Source: an uncultured Clostridia bacterium (GTDB taxonomy: Bacteria; Bacillota; Clostridia; TANB77; CAG-508). Taken from it: DNA of 11,148 bases. The notes beneath the pieces are model-generated. The model saw nothing but the letters and a program-made list of their open reading frames with translations, was not told where the DNA came from and did not search any database. The position numbers and the translations under genes are program-made. Numbering within the stretch: the stretch's first letter is position 1; each line of letters opens with the position of its first letter. Shown in pieces: positions 1 to 7,588 of the stretch. The stretch spans positions 1 through 11,148 of the forward strand of contig CAKPNI010000036.1 in assembly GCA_934168355.1 (NCBI GenBank), written 5' to 3'.

Positions 1-2
1 AT

Positions 3-302
3 TTATACTTTTATTCTTTTTTTACTTACTACTTGTGCTGGTGGTATTAATGGACAATATGTATTATCATCATTTAGTACTTGTACCTCTACTGTTCTTG
101 TTAATATGTCAGTATAGCTATATGTTGCATTTCTTGCTCCTTCATCATATTTCACAGTAAATATACTTGAATATACTTTGTCTATTGTTGCTTCTTTTTC
201 AAAAGATTTGTTCCTTCCTAATGTTCCTTTAACAATTATCTTTTGTCCAATTTTGTCAAGTATGTTTGACTTCAAATTCGTAATATCTGTTGAGCAAATC
301 AT
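3..302 (-). CDS. veg: Veg family protein
   Basis: This is a 99-residue protein of the Veg family. In B. subtilis, Veg is a small, abundant protein linked to biofilm gene control (it acts against SinR) and to spore outgrowth. Family hallmarks visible here are the N-terminal helix (LKSNILDKIGQKI), the basic segment KGTLGRNKSFEK, a strand around VYSSIFTVKYD, and the signature SYTDILTRTVEV at about residues 62-73. It carries about ten more C-terminal residues than the 86-residue B. subtilis protein, ending in a basic tail. The ATG start follows an AAGGTGA ribosome binding site, and the stop codon lies at the window edge, so the gene is complete. Veg normally follows yabG directly; here the two are separated by the type VII secretion genes. 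It has its own promoter and does not appear to depend on readthrough from them. Confidence 0.9.
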   Translation of the reverse strand: MICSTDITNLKSNILDKIGQKIIVKGTLGRNKSFEKEATIDKVYSSIFTVKYDEGARNATYSYTDILTRTVEVQVLNDDNTYCPLIPPAQVVSKKRIKV

Positions 303-334
303 TTATATCACCTTCTAATATATTTATTGTCTAA

Positions 335-363
335 ATTATAGCATTTGACTCGTAAATTGTCAA
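335..363 (-). promoter_or_regulatory. Consensus sigma-A promoter of veg
   Basis: On the minus strand there is a perfect TTGACA (358-363), a 17-base spacer and a perfect TATAAT (335-340). The start codon at 302 gives a leader of roughly 26 bases. The B. subtilis veg promoter is also known as a very strong vegetative promoter, so the match in both strength and position supports the gene call. Confidence 0.88.
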
Positions 364-377
364 AGCAACTTTTTATG

Positions 378-415
378 TTAAAAAGGCTATATATCGCTTG
401 TATCAAGCTTTTTAA
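378..415 (-). terminator. Probable terminator of the T7SS operon, after yukD
   Basis: An imperfect inverted repeat (TTAAAAAGGCT at 378-388 and AGCTTTTTAA at 406-415, with one bulged G) lies downstream of the yukD stop. The minus-strand copy ends in a run of Ts. It falls just before the veg promoter and would insulate veg from the secretion operon. The stem is short, so confidence is moderate. Confidence 0.55.
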
Positions 416-469
416 AGTTTTATCTCTTTTATATTACATTTTTATTACAATTTTGTTACATTATTTTTA

Positions 470-721
470 CTATATCAATATGATTTCTGTTCCGTTTCTT
501 ATATTTGTTTCTCCTACAGTAAAATTAATGTCATATGGCATGGCACTTTTTTTATCATATAATACCGGCATTCTTGTCGGTTTATATTCTCCATCTGTTA
601 ATTCATTTATTCCTTTTACAATCAAATTTATTACTGTATATATTCTCCTATTTAATGGAATCCAAACATCATATTCTAATTCCATTTGTGGTATATATAA
701 TTTAGCAAGTACTTTATTCAT
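470..721 (-). CDS. yukD: YukD/EsaB-like ubiquitin-fold T7SS protein
   Basis: This is a small protein of the YukD/EsaB family, ubiquitin-like (beta-grasp) cytosolic components of Firmicute type VII secretion that are needed for, or regulate, export. It opens directly with a beta strand (KLYIPQ), then a WIPLNRRIYTVINLI strand-helix segment matching the YukD register, and ends with the family pattern in which an N-G turn precedes the last strand (TNIRNGTEIILI). The start is ambiguous. An ATG at 733 would leave only one base after the GAAGGAG box. The ATG at 721 is 13 bases from it and overlaps the essC stop codon (ATGAATAA), which suggests translational coupling. I chose 721, giving 83 residues; starting at 733 gives 87. 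It is the last gene of the locus, after essC. In B. subtilis yukD instead precedes the ATPase gene. Confidence 0.8.
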   Translation of the reverse strand: MNKVLAKLYIPQMELEYDVWIPLNRRIYTVINLIVKGINELTDGEYKPTRMPVLYDKKSAMPYDINFTVGETNIRNGTEIILI

Positions 722-3700
722 TTTCTTCAACATTCTCCTTCATTCCCAATAGTTTTATTAAAGAAGGTTTCCCTTTTGATATAATATATCCATAACTAAT
801 TCCCGGTGCATTTGGAATCCTGTATGAATATGAATTCATCTTAAAAGCATATTGTTCCTCTATTCCATTTCCTAGCCATACTCCATTTTTTCCAGTAAAA
901 AATTCTTGATACCATTGTGACATGGTATATTCATTGATTTTCGATGCATTTTCAATAACTACATATGAACAATTTTTTAATTCAGCACCATTTTTTACAC
1001 TTTCATTAAACATTTCGTCACTTCCTAAGTTGTTTATAAATTTTCCTATTCCAATTATAATAAACACCGTATTTTTCATTTTTTTAGGCTTTTTAGATTT
1101 TTCATTTGTATTTAATGTTCTAAATGCTTCTATATATTTCATTTTAGTATCTTCATTTTGCATTTTTAGTAATTTTTCTGCATCTAAAATAACAATTTCT
1201 GTGTCATTTAACATCCTCAATTCTTCTATTACATTTTTTATAAATTTTTCATAGTCTTCTATGTTATTTGAAAGTACAAAATTCATCAAATTATTTTTCC
1301 AATCAACATATCCTGGTGTTATGTTTTTATTTGTTATACCTACAGGGAATTTTGATAAATCTTTTACATAATCTTTTAATACATTAATTGTTACAATTTC
1401 AGGAACTACTGGTATTTCTTTAGCTTTGTATTTATTATTTTTATTTTGTTTATCTATTGTCTTTTTAATGGTGTCATTCCATTCTTCAGCCTTACATATT
1501 TTAGCTGTTTGGAATTCAAAATAATTTTTTCCTTCTGTATTTATTAATCCCCTACCAAATAACCTTGCAGGTCTTTTTTTACCAAGATATTCAAATACTG
1601 CTTGATAATCATCGTCTTTATTCATTTGTAATACAATTTTTTGTCTAAAATTCTGTTGAGTTCTATATCTTAAAGCTGATGTTGTACCAAGTGTAAATAC
1701 AAATACAATTCCATATTTGGTTCCTTCTCTTAATAATGTTTCTAATATTTCATCATACATTTCTTTATAGTTTTCAACAAATACTTCATAATTATTTAAA
1801 AGCACTATATATAATGGCATTTTTTCATTTGTTGTTTTTAAATATAAGTCATAATCTCCATTGTAATCAGACAATATTTCTTTTCTATCTTTTAATTCTT
1901 TTCTAAGCATCATAAAAAATCTAGCTACTTTTTCGTTCTCATTTGCAACAATTACGTCTCCTACGCTATTTGAATTTTTGAATATCTTAAAAATTTCGCT
2001 TCCAAAATCCAAAATATATAATTGAGTAATTTCTGGTGGATAATTGTTTATTATATCATAAATCATTGTACTTAATAATGTTTCTTTTCCACTTTCTGCG
2101 TTTCCATATATGGCACAGTTTCCACCTTTTGAAAGATTTAATTGATATATATTTTGTAACTGATTTGATGGGTCATCATATTCCCCTATTACAGGAGATA
2201 TAACTTTGGCACTTGTTTTTATTTTGTATTTTTTTCTAAGTTCATCTACATATATAGTTTCTTTTATAGGATTTAACCATAATGGTTCTTCATAAATTTC
2301 TTCTTTTTTTGCTAAATCACTAATATATTTAACTAAATTTGTTAATTGTTCTCCTTGACTTTCAATTTTATTCTTTTTATTTCCATCAATCTTTTTTATA
2401 ATCTTTCCAGTATTTGACACAAATTCAACAGAATCGTCAAAATCTTTTTTTACTTCATCTGATGGAAAATATAAGGCTCCAGCCCATGCAGATTGACCTA
2501 ATTCTAACAAATCTTCATTTCCAACTTTTAAATAGAATTGACCTGCTCTTGTTAGTTTTGCTGCATCTGGTATATCTATAACTTCTTTACTATCTCCAGG
2601 TGTTTGAACTTTTAAACATACACCAAATTTCATATTACTTCTAATTTGCTCATTTACAACACCTGATGGTTTTTGTGTAGCAAGTATTAAGTGAACTCCC
2701 AAACTACGTCCGATTCTTGCAACACTAATAAGTTCATCCATAAAATCTGGTTCTTGTTGTTTTAATTCTGCAAACTCGTCACATATAATAAATAGGTGTG
2801 ATAATGGCTTTTTTAATACTCCATTATGATAATATTTTTGGTATTTATATATGTCTATTGTACTTTCACCTGTTATAAATTTAGCTTCATTAAATTCAAC
2901 TTGTCTTCTTTTTAACTCACTTTGGATTGATTCTAGTGATCTTTGTAAACTACTTTTATCTATATTTGTTATTGTTCCTACAAGATGAGGAAGTTTTACA
3001 TCTGGCCTCTCAAATGCTCCTGCAAGTCCTCCACCTTTATAGTCAATTAGTACAAAAGTTACATCATCTGGATGAAAATTTACAGCTAATGATAAAATAT
3101 ATGTAATAATGAATTCACTTTTTCCAGAACCTGTACTTCCTGCTATTAGTCCATGTGGTCCATGAAATTTTTCGTGAATATCTAATGATACCTTTCTTCC
3201 ACTTCCATCTATTCCAATTGGTGCATCTAAAGACATTGTGGTATCATGTTCTCTCCATCTTTTGTTTATATTTAACTGATTTATATTTCCAACATTATAC
3301 ATCTCTAAAAATGTATAACTTGTTGGCAATTGTTGCTCTTTTTCATCATCTACTTTTATAACTATATCAGATAAAATTCGACCTATCTTGTCAAAAAATA
3401 CAGTGTCTGCTGTACTTGTTATAAATTCTATTTTGCTTTTACTTGGATTCTTCTTTTCAAAAAGTACTCCTCTTTTTTCTTCTATTCCAACAAATGTCTG
3501 ACATTCATTTGGTAATTTTAGCATGCTATCTGTTAAAAATAATATACTAAATCCTATATTTTTTCCACATCCTAAAATTTCTTTGATAATTCCTATATCT
3601 TCTACATTTTTATAGTCATCTACAATTATTAGATAATATGGCTGATATAGTAATACCTCATTTCCATCTTCTTTCTTTTTAATTCTCTTATTTACTTCTG

Positions 3701-5312
3701 GCTCTATAAATTGAACAATTTCATTTATGCTATTTTTATCATCCCCAAAGAAACGTAATTCTTTTGAACTATTCCATAAATGTGGTAATGTTTTTACAAA
3801 GTCCCATTTTCCTTCTACATTGTCTTTTAACAAAAACACAAACTTTAATTGGTCATAACTTTGAAATGTTACTAATTGCAATAATATATTTTGAATATAT
3901 CTATATTTAAGTTTTTCGTTTTGATAAATAATTGCCGAAAATCTTTTGTCTTTTAGTGATAATGTTAATGGTGCATTTTTCATAATTTTTACTTTTTCTA
4001 TACATTTCATCATTAATTCATATGGTTCGCTACCCTCATCTACTCCTTCATCTAATTGACAATTTACCCTTATTTTTGATGGAACATCTCCTATTCCAAG
4101 TCTTACTGTTAGGAAATCTTCATCTGTTATTTGCCTTTCCCATAATCTTTCTTTATTATTTACTATGATTTCAATACATTCTTCTATAGATGAATATGTT
4201 CTATTTAATATTTGTTTATCTCTATCTAGAATTTTTAATATGCTTTCTTCCTTTTTTTGTATATATTGCTTATATTCTTCTTTTGCTTCCTTTTCATTTG
4301 AAACTTTTAGTTTTTTCGAGTATTGTCTGTTTAGTATTGGAATAAGTATTGTTGTAAGAAGCATAGTTGATGACATTAGTAAACTAAATATCAAACTTTT
4401 TGCTGTTGAGGTTCCAGATACATAACCATCAACTGATTGTACAACAGTTATTAAAGTCATTAACCCCATAGAAAGTGAAGAACCTAAAACCAATGCTAAT
4501 GGCAATTCTTTTGACTTGTCACTTTTTGCTGGTTGCATAATATTAATTTCTTTTTCATCTACCAACTCTAAAATTCTAGGTGTTCTTAAAAAATAATTAT
4601 CATTTGAGTATTTTTCAATATTTTCTTCATCCTCTATATTTTTAATTTTGTTTATAGGTTCTTCGCAAATCGAAAAATAGTATCTATTAAAATCCACTTT
4701 TTTTAACGGATTATTTATAAATATTTCTTTATTCATAATTATAATCATTAGCCCAAATATATATACTACATCTCCATTTTGTAACATTGCAGGTTCATCA
4801 TAAATCGCTTTTCCATTTACATAAGTACCATAGGTATCTACATTTTCTACCCAATATACCCCGTTTAAAGCATATATTTTTGCTTGTCTTCTACTTACCA
4901 ATGGGTTTTCATATACAATATTATTTTCTCTTTTTTCACTTCCAATATATATCTGAGCAGTATTTTTAACACTTAAATGTGTTAACTTTTCTTTATAGTT
5001 TTCCAAACAATATATTGTATATATTTCATTCCCATTTATAACAAAATTAAATGACTCGGATTTTAAAGTTGTTTTATCTAAAAACTCATTTCCATCATTT
5101 CTAATTCTAATCGAACCATCTGTTATACTTATGTTTTTTTTATTTACTACTTTGCAATAATAATTACTTTGTATCTCCCATTTACCATTATAACCTTCTA
5201 TATTTAACATTTTTCTTCCTGTATATTGGTCTGTCAATATATAATTTCCAGCTACTTCTGTAGGTAATATTAATCTATTAAGTCTTTTCTTCCCTATAAC
5301 TGTTACCAACAT
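714..5312 (-). CDS. essC: Type VII secretion ATPase EssC (FHA-FtsK/SpoIIIE)
   Basis: This 1532-residue membrane ATPase is the motor that drives WXG100-type substrates across the membrane in T7SSb. An N-terminal degenerate forkhead-associated-like segment (about 1-95) is followed by a clear FHA domain (about 105-195: G124-S125, S140-R141, N166-G167). Two membrane helices lie at 270-293 and 305-327, then a short charged coiled-coil-like stretch. The first FtsK/SpoIIIE domain is intact, with Walker A GSTGSGKS at 725-732 and Walker B IICDEF with D845-E846. The second has a Walker A-like GNAESGKE from 1070, with Glu in place of Ser/Thr, and N1173-N1174 where the acidic Walker B pair should be. The third, about 1290-1520, has no Walker A. 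The length agrees with EssC proteins (about 1480-1500 residues). An AAGGAG box six bases before the ATG supports the start. A terminator-like hairpin lies just upstream, so expression is probably kept low. Confidence 0.95.
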   Translation of the reverse strand: MLVTVIGKKRLNRLILPTEVAGNYILTDQYTGRKMLNIEGYNGKWEIQSNYYCKVVNKKNISITDGSIRIRNDGNEFLDKTTLKSESFNFVINGNEIYTIYCLENYKEKLTHLSVKNTAQIYIGSEKRENNIVYENPLVSRRQAKIYALNGVYWVENVDTYGTYVNGKAIYDEPAMLQNGDVVYIFGLMIIIMNKEIFINNPLKKVDFNRYYFSICEEPINKIKNIEDEENIEKYSNDNYFLRTPRILELVDEKEINIMQPAKSDKSKELPLALVLGSSLSMGLMTLITVVQSVDGYVSGTSTAKSLIFSLLMSSTMLLTTILIPILNRQYSKKLKVSNEKEAKEEYKQYIQKKEESILKILDRDKQILNRTYSSIEECIEIIVNNKERLWERQITDEDFLTVRLGIGDVPSKIRVNCQLDEGVDEGSEPYELMMKCIEKVKIMKNAPLTLSLKDKRFSAIIYQNEKLKYRYIQNILLQLVTFQSYDQLKFVFLLKDNVEGKWDFVKTLPHLWNSSKELRFFGDDKNSINEIVQFIEPEVNKRIKKKEDGNEVLLYQPYYLIIVDDYKNVEDIGIIKEILGCGKNIGFSILFLTDSMLKLPNECQTFVGIEEKRGVLFEKKNPSKSKIEFITSTADTVFFDKIGRILSDIVIKVDDEKEQQLPTSYTFLEMYNVGNINQLNINKRWREHDTTMSLDAPIGIDGSGRKVSLDIHEKFHGPHGLIAGSTGSGKSEFIITYILSLAVNFHPDDVTFVLIDYKGGGLAGAFERPDVKLPHLVGTITNIDKSSLQRSLESIQSELKRRQVEFNEAKFITGESTIDIYKYQKYYHNGVLKKPLSHLFIICDEFAELKQQEPDFMDELISVARIGRSLGVHLILATQKPSGVVNEQIRSNMKFGVCLKVQTPGDSKEVIDIPDAAKLTRAGQFYLKVGNEDLLELGQSAWAGALYFPSDEVKKDFDDSVEFVSNTGKIIKKIDGNKKNKIESQGEQLTNLVKYISDLAKKEEIYEEPLWLNPIKETIYVDELRKKYKIKTSAKVISPVIGEYDDPSNQLQNIYQLNLSKGGNCAIYGNAESGKETLLSTMIYDIINNYPPEITQLYILDFGSEIFKIFKNSNSVGDVIVANENEKVARFFMMLRKELKDRKEILSDYNGDYDLYLKTTNEKMPLYIVLLNNYEVFVENYKEMYDEILETLLREGTKYGIVFVFTLGTTSALRYRTQQNFRQKIVLQMNKDDDYQAVFEYLGKKRPARLFGRGLINTEGKNYFEFQTAKICKAEEWNDTIKKTIDKQNKNNKYKAKEIPVVPEIVTINVLKDYVKDLSKFPVGITNKNITPGYVDWKNNLMNFVLSNNIEDYEKFIKNVIEELRMLNDTEIVILDAEKLLKMQNEDTKMKYIEAFRTLNTNEKSKKPKKMKNTVFIIIGIGKFINNLGSDEMFNESVKNGAELKNCSYVVIENASKINEYTMSQWYQEFFTGKNGVWLGNGIEEQYAFKMNSYSYRIPNAPGISYGYIISKGKPSLIKLLGMKENVEENE

Positions 5313-5330
5313 GAATTTCTCCTTGTATTA

Positions 5331-5362
5331 AAAAAATGAAGTAAAAATCTACTTCATTTTTT
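5331..5362 (-). terminator. Hairpin terminator between the WXG gene and essC
   Basis: The two arms are perfect 13-base complements (AAAAAATGAAGTA at 5331-5343 and TACTTCATTTTTT at 5350-5362) around a six-base loop, with a T-run on both strands. On the minus strand it follows the WXG gene and ends only 18 bases before the essC start codon, next to its ribosome binding site. I see no full promoter between hairpin and essC, so essC probably depends on readthrough or on a promoter further upstream. Confidence 0.8.
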
Positions 5363-5409
5363 AGTTTATAATAATCTTATTATATATTTCTAAAAATGAA
5401 ATATATTTT

Positions 5410-6141
5410 TTACCAGAAAAAGCTTTGCCAATCTGATATACTTTGTTGTATTTTATCTGCTGCATCATTTGCTGCTTTTACAGCTGCTTCGGCAGCACCT
5501 GATGCTAGGTCTGACACATCACTTACAACATCACTCATTGCATCAGAAGCCTTTATAGCTAAATCCGATGACTCCATTAAATTAGCCATTGCTTTACCAA
5601 TATCAGATGTCTTAAGTTTTACTTGATTAAATGCAGATATTAAATTCCTTCTAGTTGATTCTGCTCCACTGGTACTTTTCCAATCAGATTTTAAGTTATT
5701 GCATATCTCAATTGCTCTATCAGCATATTGTGCTGCCTGGCTAAATGCTTTGTCTATGTCACTTTTATATTGTTTTATTACATCCCCCTGATAAACGACT
5801 TCTGGGATAACCGTATCTAGTTTAGGCAATATAATTACAGTATAATCTGTAAAACTAACATTACATTCTACATTTGAAGTTTGTGCAGTTGATTTTGCTT
5901 TGCTATATAATTCGTGTGGCAAGGTACTTACCGCACGTTTAAAAGCTTGATTACTTAAAAATTCACCTGCTTTTGAGGCAACCGTTACCAAACTATTATA
6001 ATTTCCATCCTTCCAAAAAGATTTCATTTTACTCATTAAATTATACGCTTGTTGTACGCTCTTTTGCATATCATTGGCTAAACTTGCTATATCGTTAGCT
6101 TTTTTTGCAACATTATTAACAGACATTTCAATATTTGCCAT
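5410..6141 (-). CDS. Tandem WXG100-like T7SS secreted protein
   Basis: This is a 243-residue, almost entirely helical protein that I read as two WXG100-like modules in one chain. The first, about 1-90, is a helix-turn-helix hairpin with its turn at FWKDGNYN (W43, G46). The second, about 125-215, has its turn at DWKSTSG (W154, G159) after the helix IDKAFSQAAQYADRAIEICNNL. Both modules carry a variant W-x(2-4)-G instead of the strict W-x-G, which is why the call rests partly on context: it directly precedes essC. The C-terminus is an Ala/Ser/Asp-rich helix ending in an aromatic tail (WQSFFW). No Y-x-x-x-D/E export signal is visible, and there is no signal peptide. It is likely exported through EssC as a folded helical bundle, either as substrate or as a secreted structural partner. 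The ATG follows an AGGAGG box and the gene has a strong promoter. Confidence 0.75.
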   Translation of the reverse strand: MANIEMSVNNVAKKANDIASLANDMQKSVQQAYNLMSKMKSFWKDGNYNSLVTVASKAGEFLSNQAFKRAVSTLPHELYSKAKSTAQTSNVECNVSFTDYTVIILPKLDTVIPEVVYQGDVIKQYKSDIDKAFSQAAQYADRAIEICNNLKSDWKSTSGAESTRRNLISAFNQVKLKTSDIGKAMANLMESSDLAIKASDAMSDVVSDVSDLASGAAEAAVKAANDAADKIQQSISDWQSFFW

Positions 6142-6173
6142 ATTTTTATCCTCCTTATTATTAATCTTGTTTC

Positions 6174-6202
6174 AGAATACACTATTCGACTTTTTTTGTC
6201 AA
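6174..6202 (-). promoter_or_regulatory. Strong promoter of the WXG/T7SS genes
   Basis: On the minus strand there is TTGACA (6197-6202), a 17-base spacer and TATTCT (6174-6179), about 33 bases before the WXG start codon. Directly upstream of the -35 box lie two A6 tracts (6206-6211 and 6227-6232) that act like an UP element. The -35 box overlaps a small inverted repeat (GAC/GTC around seven Ts, 6188-6200) that could bind a repressor. Confidence 0.8.
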
Positions 6203-6205
6203 TAA

Positions 6206-6236
6206 TTTTTTATAAATTTATTTATATTTTTTATAA
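6206..6236. repeat. Two direct repeats TTTTTTATAA spaced 21 bases
   Basis: The 10-base sequence TTTTTTATAA occurs at 6206-6215 and again at 6227-6236, exactly 21 bases apart (two DNA turns), in the spacer between the divergent WXG and xre genes. It may be an UP element or curved DNA serving the WXG promoter, or a pair of binding sites for the Xre regulator. In DNA this AT-rich, chance is also possible. Confidence 0.5.
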
Positions 6237-6246
6237 TTATATTTAG

Positions 6247-6274
6247 TTTATTTTTTCTATTAAATGTTTATAAT
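6247..6274 (+). promoter_or_regulatory. Possible promoter of the xre gene
   Basis: A perfect TATAAT at 6269-6274 lies 24 bases before the xre start codon. The best -35 match, TTTATT at 6247-6252 with a 16-base spacer, is poor. The gene may be weakly transcribed or need an activator. Confidence 0.4.
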
Positions 6275-6298
6275 ATATTTAGAATTTGGAGGAAAAAA

Positions 6299-6649
6299 AT
6301 GCTTGAAAATAACAAAAAAGAAATCTCTAAGAAAATAGGTGAAAACATATATAATTTGCGAAAATCAAAAAAATTAAGTAGAGAAAAATTTGCTGAAATA
6401 TGTAACATTTCTTCACAGCATGTTTATTATATTGAAAGAGGGGAATTTCTTCCTGGTTGTCTAACTATCATTGATATTTGTAATAATTTTTCTATTACCC
6501 CTTCTCAATTACTTGGTAATTGTTTAGAATCTAATTACAATCTATTAGATGAAACTATACAACACAATTATGAATTACTTTCTTCAGATGATAAAAAATT
6601 TTTACAAGAATTAATATCAGCAACTATTGATATATTACTAAAAAAATAG
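6299..6649 (+). CDS. Xre-family HTH regulator
   Basis: This is a 116-residue cytoplasmic DNA-binding protein. An HTH_3 (Cro/C1/Xre) domain spans about residues 11-70: helix 1 IGENIYNLRKSKKLS, the HTH pair REKFAEICNISSQHVYYIERGE with the typical Q-x-V-x-x-I-E-R-G pattern, then a C-terminal part of the fold including SITPSQLLG. The remaining 45 residues form one or two helices, probably for dimerisation. It is transcribed divergently from the WXG-essC-yukD operon across a 157-base spacer, so it probably controls that operon and perhaps itself. The ATG follows a GGAGG box. It ends in an intrinsic terminator and converges on yabG. Because yabG and veg are normally neighbours, this gene very likely arrived with the secretion genes. 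Confidence 0.88.
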   Translation: MLENNKKEISKKIGENIYNLRKSKKLSREKFAEICNISSQHVYYIERGEFLPGCLTIIDICNNFSITPSQLLGNCLESNYNLLDETIQHNYELLSSDDKKFLQELISATIDILLKK

Positions 6650-7455
6650 AAACTACTAACCAATAATAGTTTCCATTTTTTTACTTTCTCTTTCCGTCTA
6701 GCACCTGTTCCACCTATTCCTCTTTTTCCATCTCTTAATTGGTTTTCAATATCATCAATTCTTATATATTTTGTTTCATCTGTAAGTGCAACTTCTTTTG
6801 CAACAATTAAAGGATCTAAAATATCAATTAAAATTCTTGCAGGTGATGATGCAAAATTTGCACCAGCCTGCATTAAAGCCTCAAAATAGCTTTGACATGC
6901 ACCCGCAAATATAACCAAATCAACATTTGCATCTTTTTCATATCTTCTTGCTTCCTTTACAGTTGAAATAAAATATTTTGAATTTCTATAATTATATATA
7001 TCATAATATCCATAGCCTTTTTTTAGCATTCCATCATGTCCTGTAATAACAAGTATATCCGGTTTATAGCTTCTAAGTAAATTATAAACCATCTTTGGTT
7101 GTTTATTTTCTGGTATATTTTTAACAATAGCATTTATTCCCATCTTTTGATAATATTTATATGATTTTTCACTATATCTTTTATCTCCATCTAGGTGCAA
7201 TATTTTACCTGCTTTGTTATAATCTCCTATTCGATTTTCTCCACCTTTTATTTTTAACTCATTTAATCTTTCCTTTATTTCAATTGTTTTTTCATCTATT
7301 ATTTCTAAATCTTTTATATTACTATCAGCAATTATTCTTTCAAAAACACCCTCAAGAATCACTTTATTTTTGTTTCTTATATCTTTTACCAAAAAAATTA
7401 TATCTTTATTATAAGATATTCTTCCTACAATGTCTCCATTTTTTATTTTTTTCAT
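6568..7455 (-). CDS. yabG: YabG sporulation-specific protease, odd C-terminus
   Basis: YabG is a cysteine-type protease made in the mother cell that processes spore coat and other spore proteins. Recognisable landmarks are the N-terminal GDIVGRISYNKDIIF, GKILHLDGD, PDILVITGHDG (His140) and VIFAGACQS (Cys187), then AGANFASSPARI. His140 and Cys187 probably form a His-Cys dyad like that of clan CD peptidases; that role is inferred. The ATG follows a GAGGTGA box. As sequenced it has 295 residues, but the last ~40 (from R254) are encoded through a terminator and antisense to xre, and do not resemble YabG. Dropping one base at 6696 gives G-K-R-K and a stop at 6681-6683, just before the terminator: 258 residues with a family-like R-G end. 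Only the far C-terminus is affected, so the enzyme may still work. Confidence 0.9.
   Translation of the reverse strand: MKKIKNGDIVGRISYNKDIIFLVKDIRNKNKVILEGVFERIIADSNIKDLEIIDEKTIEIKERLNELKIKGGENRIGDYNKAGKILHLDGDKRYSEKSYKYYQKMGINAIVKNIPENKQPKMVYNLLRSYKPDILVITGHDGMLKKGYGYYDIYNYRNSKYFISTVKEARRYEKDANVDLVIFAGACQSYFEALMQAGANFASSPARILIDILDPLIVAKEVALTDETKYIRIDDIENQLRDGKRGIGGTGARRKEKVKKWKLLLVSSFYFFSNISIVADINSCKNFLSSEESNS
6640..6682. terminator. Bidirectional terminator between xre and yabG
   Basis: Inverted arms GAAACTA (6649-6655) and TAGTTTC (6667-6673) are flanked by seven As on the left (6640-6646) and seven Ts on the right (6676-6682), so the structure works on both strands. The xre stop codon abuts it. 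The yabG frame as sequenced runs straight through it, which is unusual and supports a frameshift near the end of yabG. Confidence 0.75.
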
Positions 7456-7477
7456 ATAGAATCACCTCTTATGTGCT

Positions 7478-7505
7478 CTTATAATTATATGTCGAAATTT
7501 GTCAA
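7478..7505 (-). promoter_or_regulatory. Possible promoter of yabG
   Basis: On the minus strand there is TTGACA (7500-7505), a 16-base spacer and TATAAG (7478-7483), 23 bases before the start codon. This is a sigma-A-like pattern, although yabG is under the late mother-cell factor sigma-K in B. subtilis. An overlapping CATATAAT resembles a sporulation-type -10, but no matching -35 was found. Confidence 0.45.
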
Positions 7506-7528
7506 TTGCTACTAGTTTGGTTTATAAG

Positions 7529-7556
7529 TTCTATATAGACTTTTTTAGAATATAAT
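7529..7556 (+). promoter_or_regulatory. Possible promoter of spoIIID
   Basis: TATAAT at 7551-7556 is preceded at 16 bases by a weak TTCTAT (7529-7534). The stretch also partly fits a sigma-E pattern (ATA core near 7533, AATATAAT at 7549-7556), the factor that drives spoIIID in B. subtilis. Neither reading is strong. Confidence 0.35.
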
Positions 7557-7588
7557 TAAACAAAAGTATTTCTAAACGGGGGCTTTAA

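Noticed and set aside
345..752. 135-codon plus-strand open frame
   Set aside because: It is antisense to yukD, rich in Phe/Leu/Ile as expected from reversed AT-rich coding DNA, and overlaps the veg promoter and a terminator.
5367..5384. AT-only palindrome TATAATAA-TC-TTATTATA
   Set aside because: It has no G-C pairs in the stem, so it is weak as RNA and likely by chance in this composition; the adjacent hairpin at 5331-5362 is the better terminator.
7161..7484. 107-codon plus-strand open frame with membrane-like composition
   Set aside because: It is the antisense shadow of the yabG 5' half; the hydrophobic look comes from reversed Lys/Glu codons.
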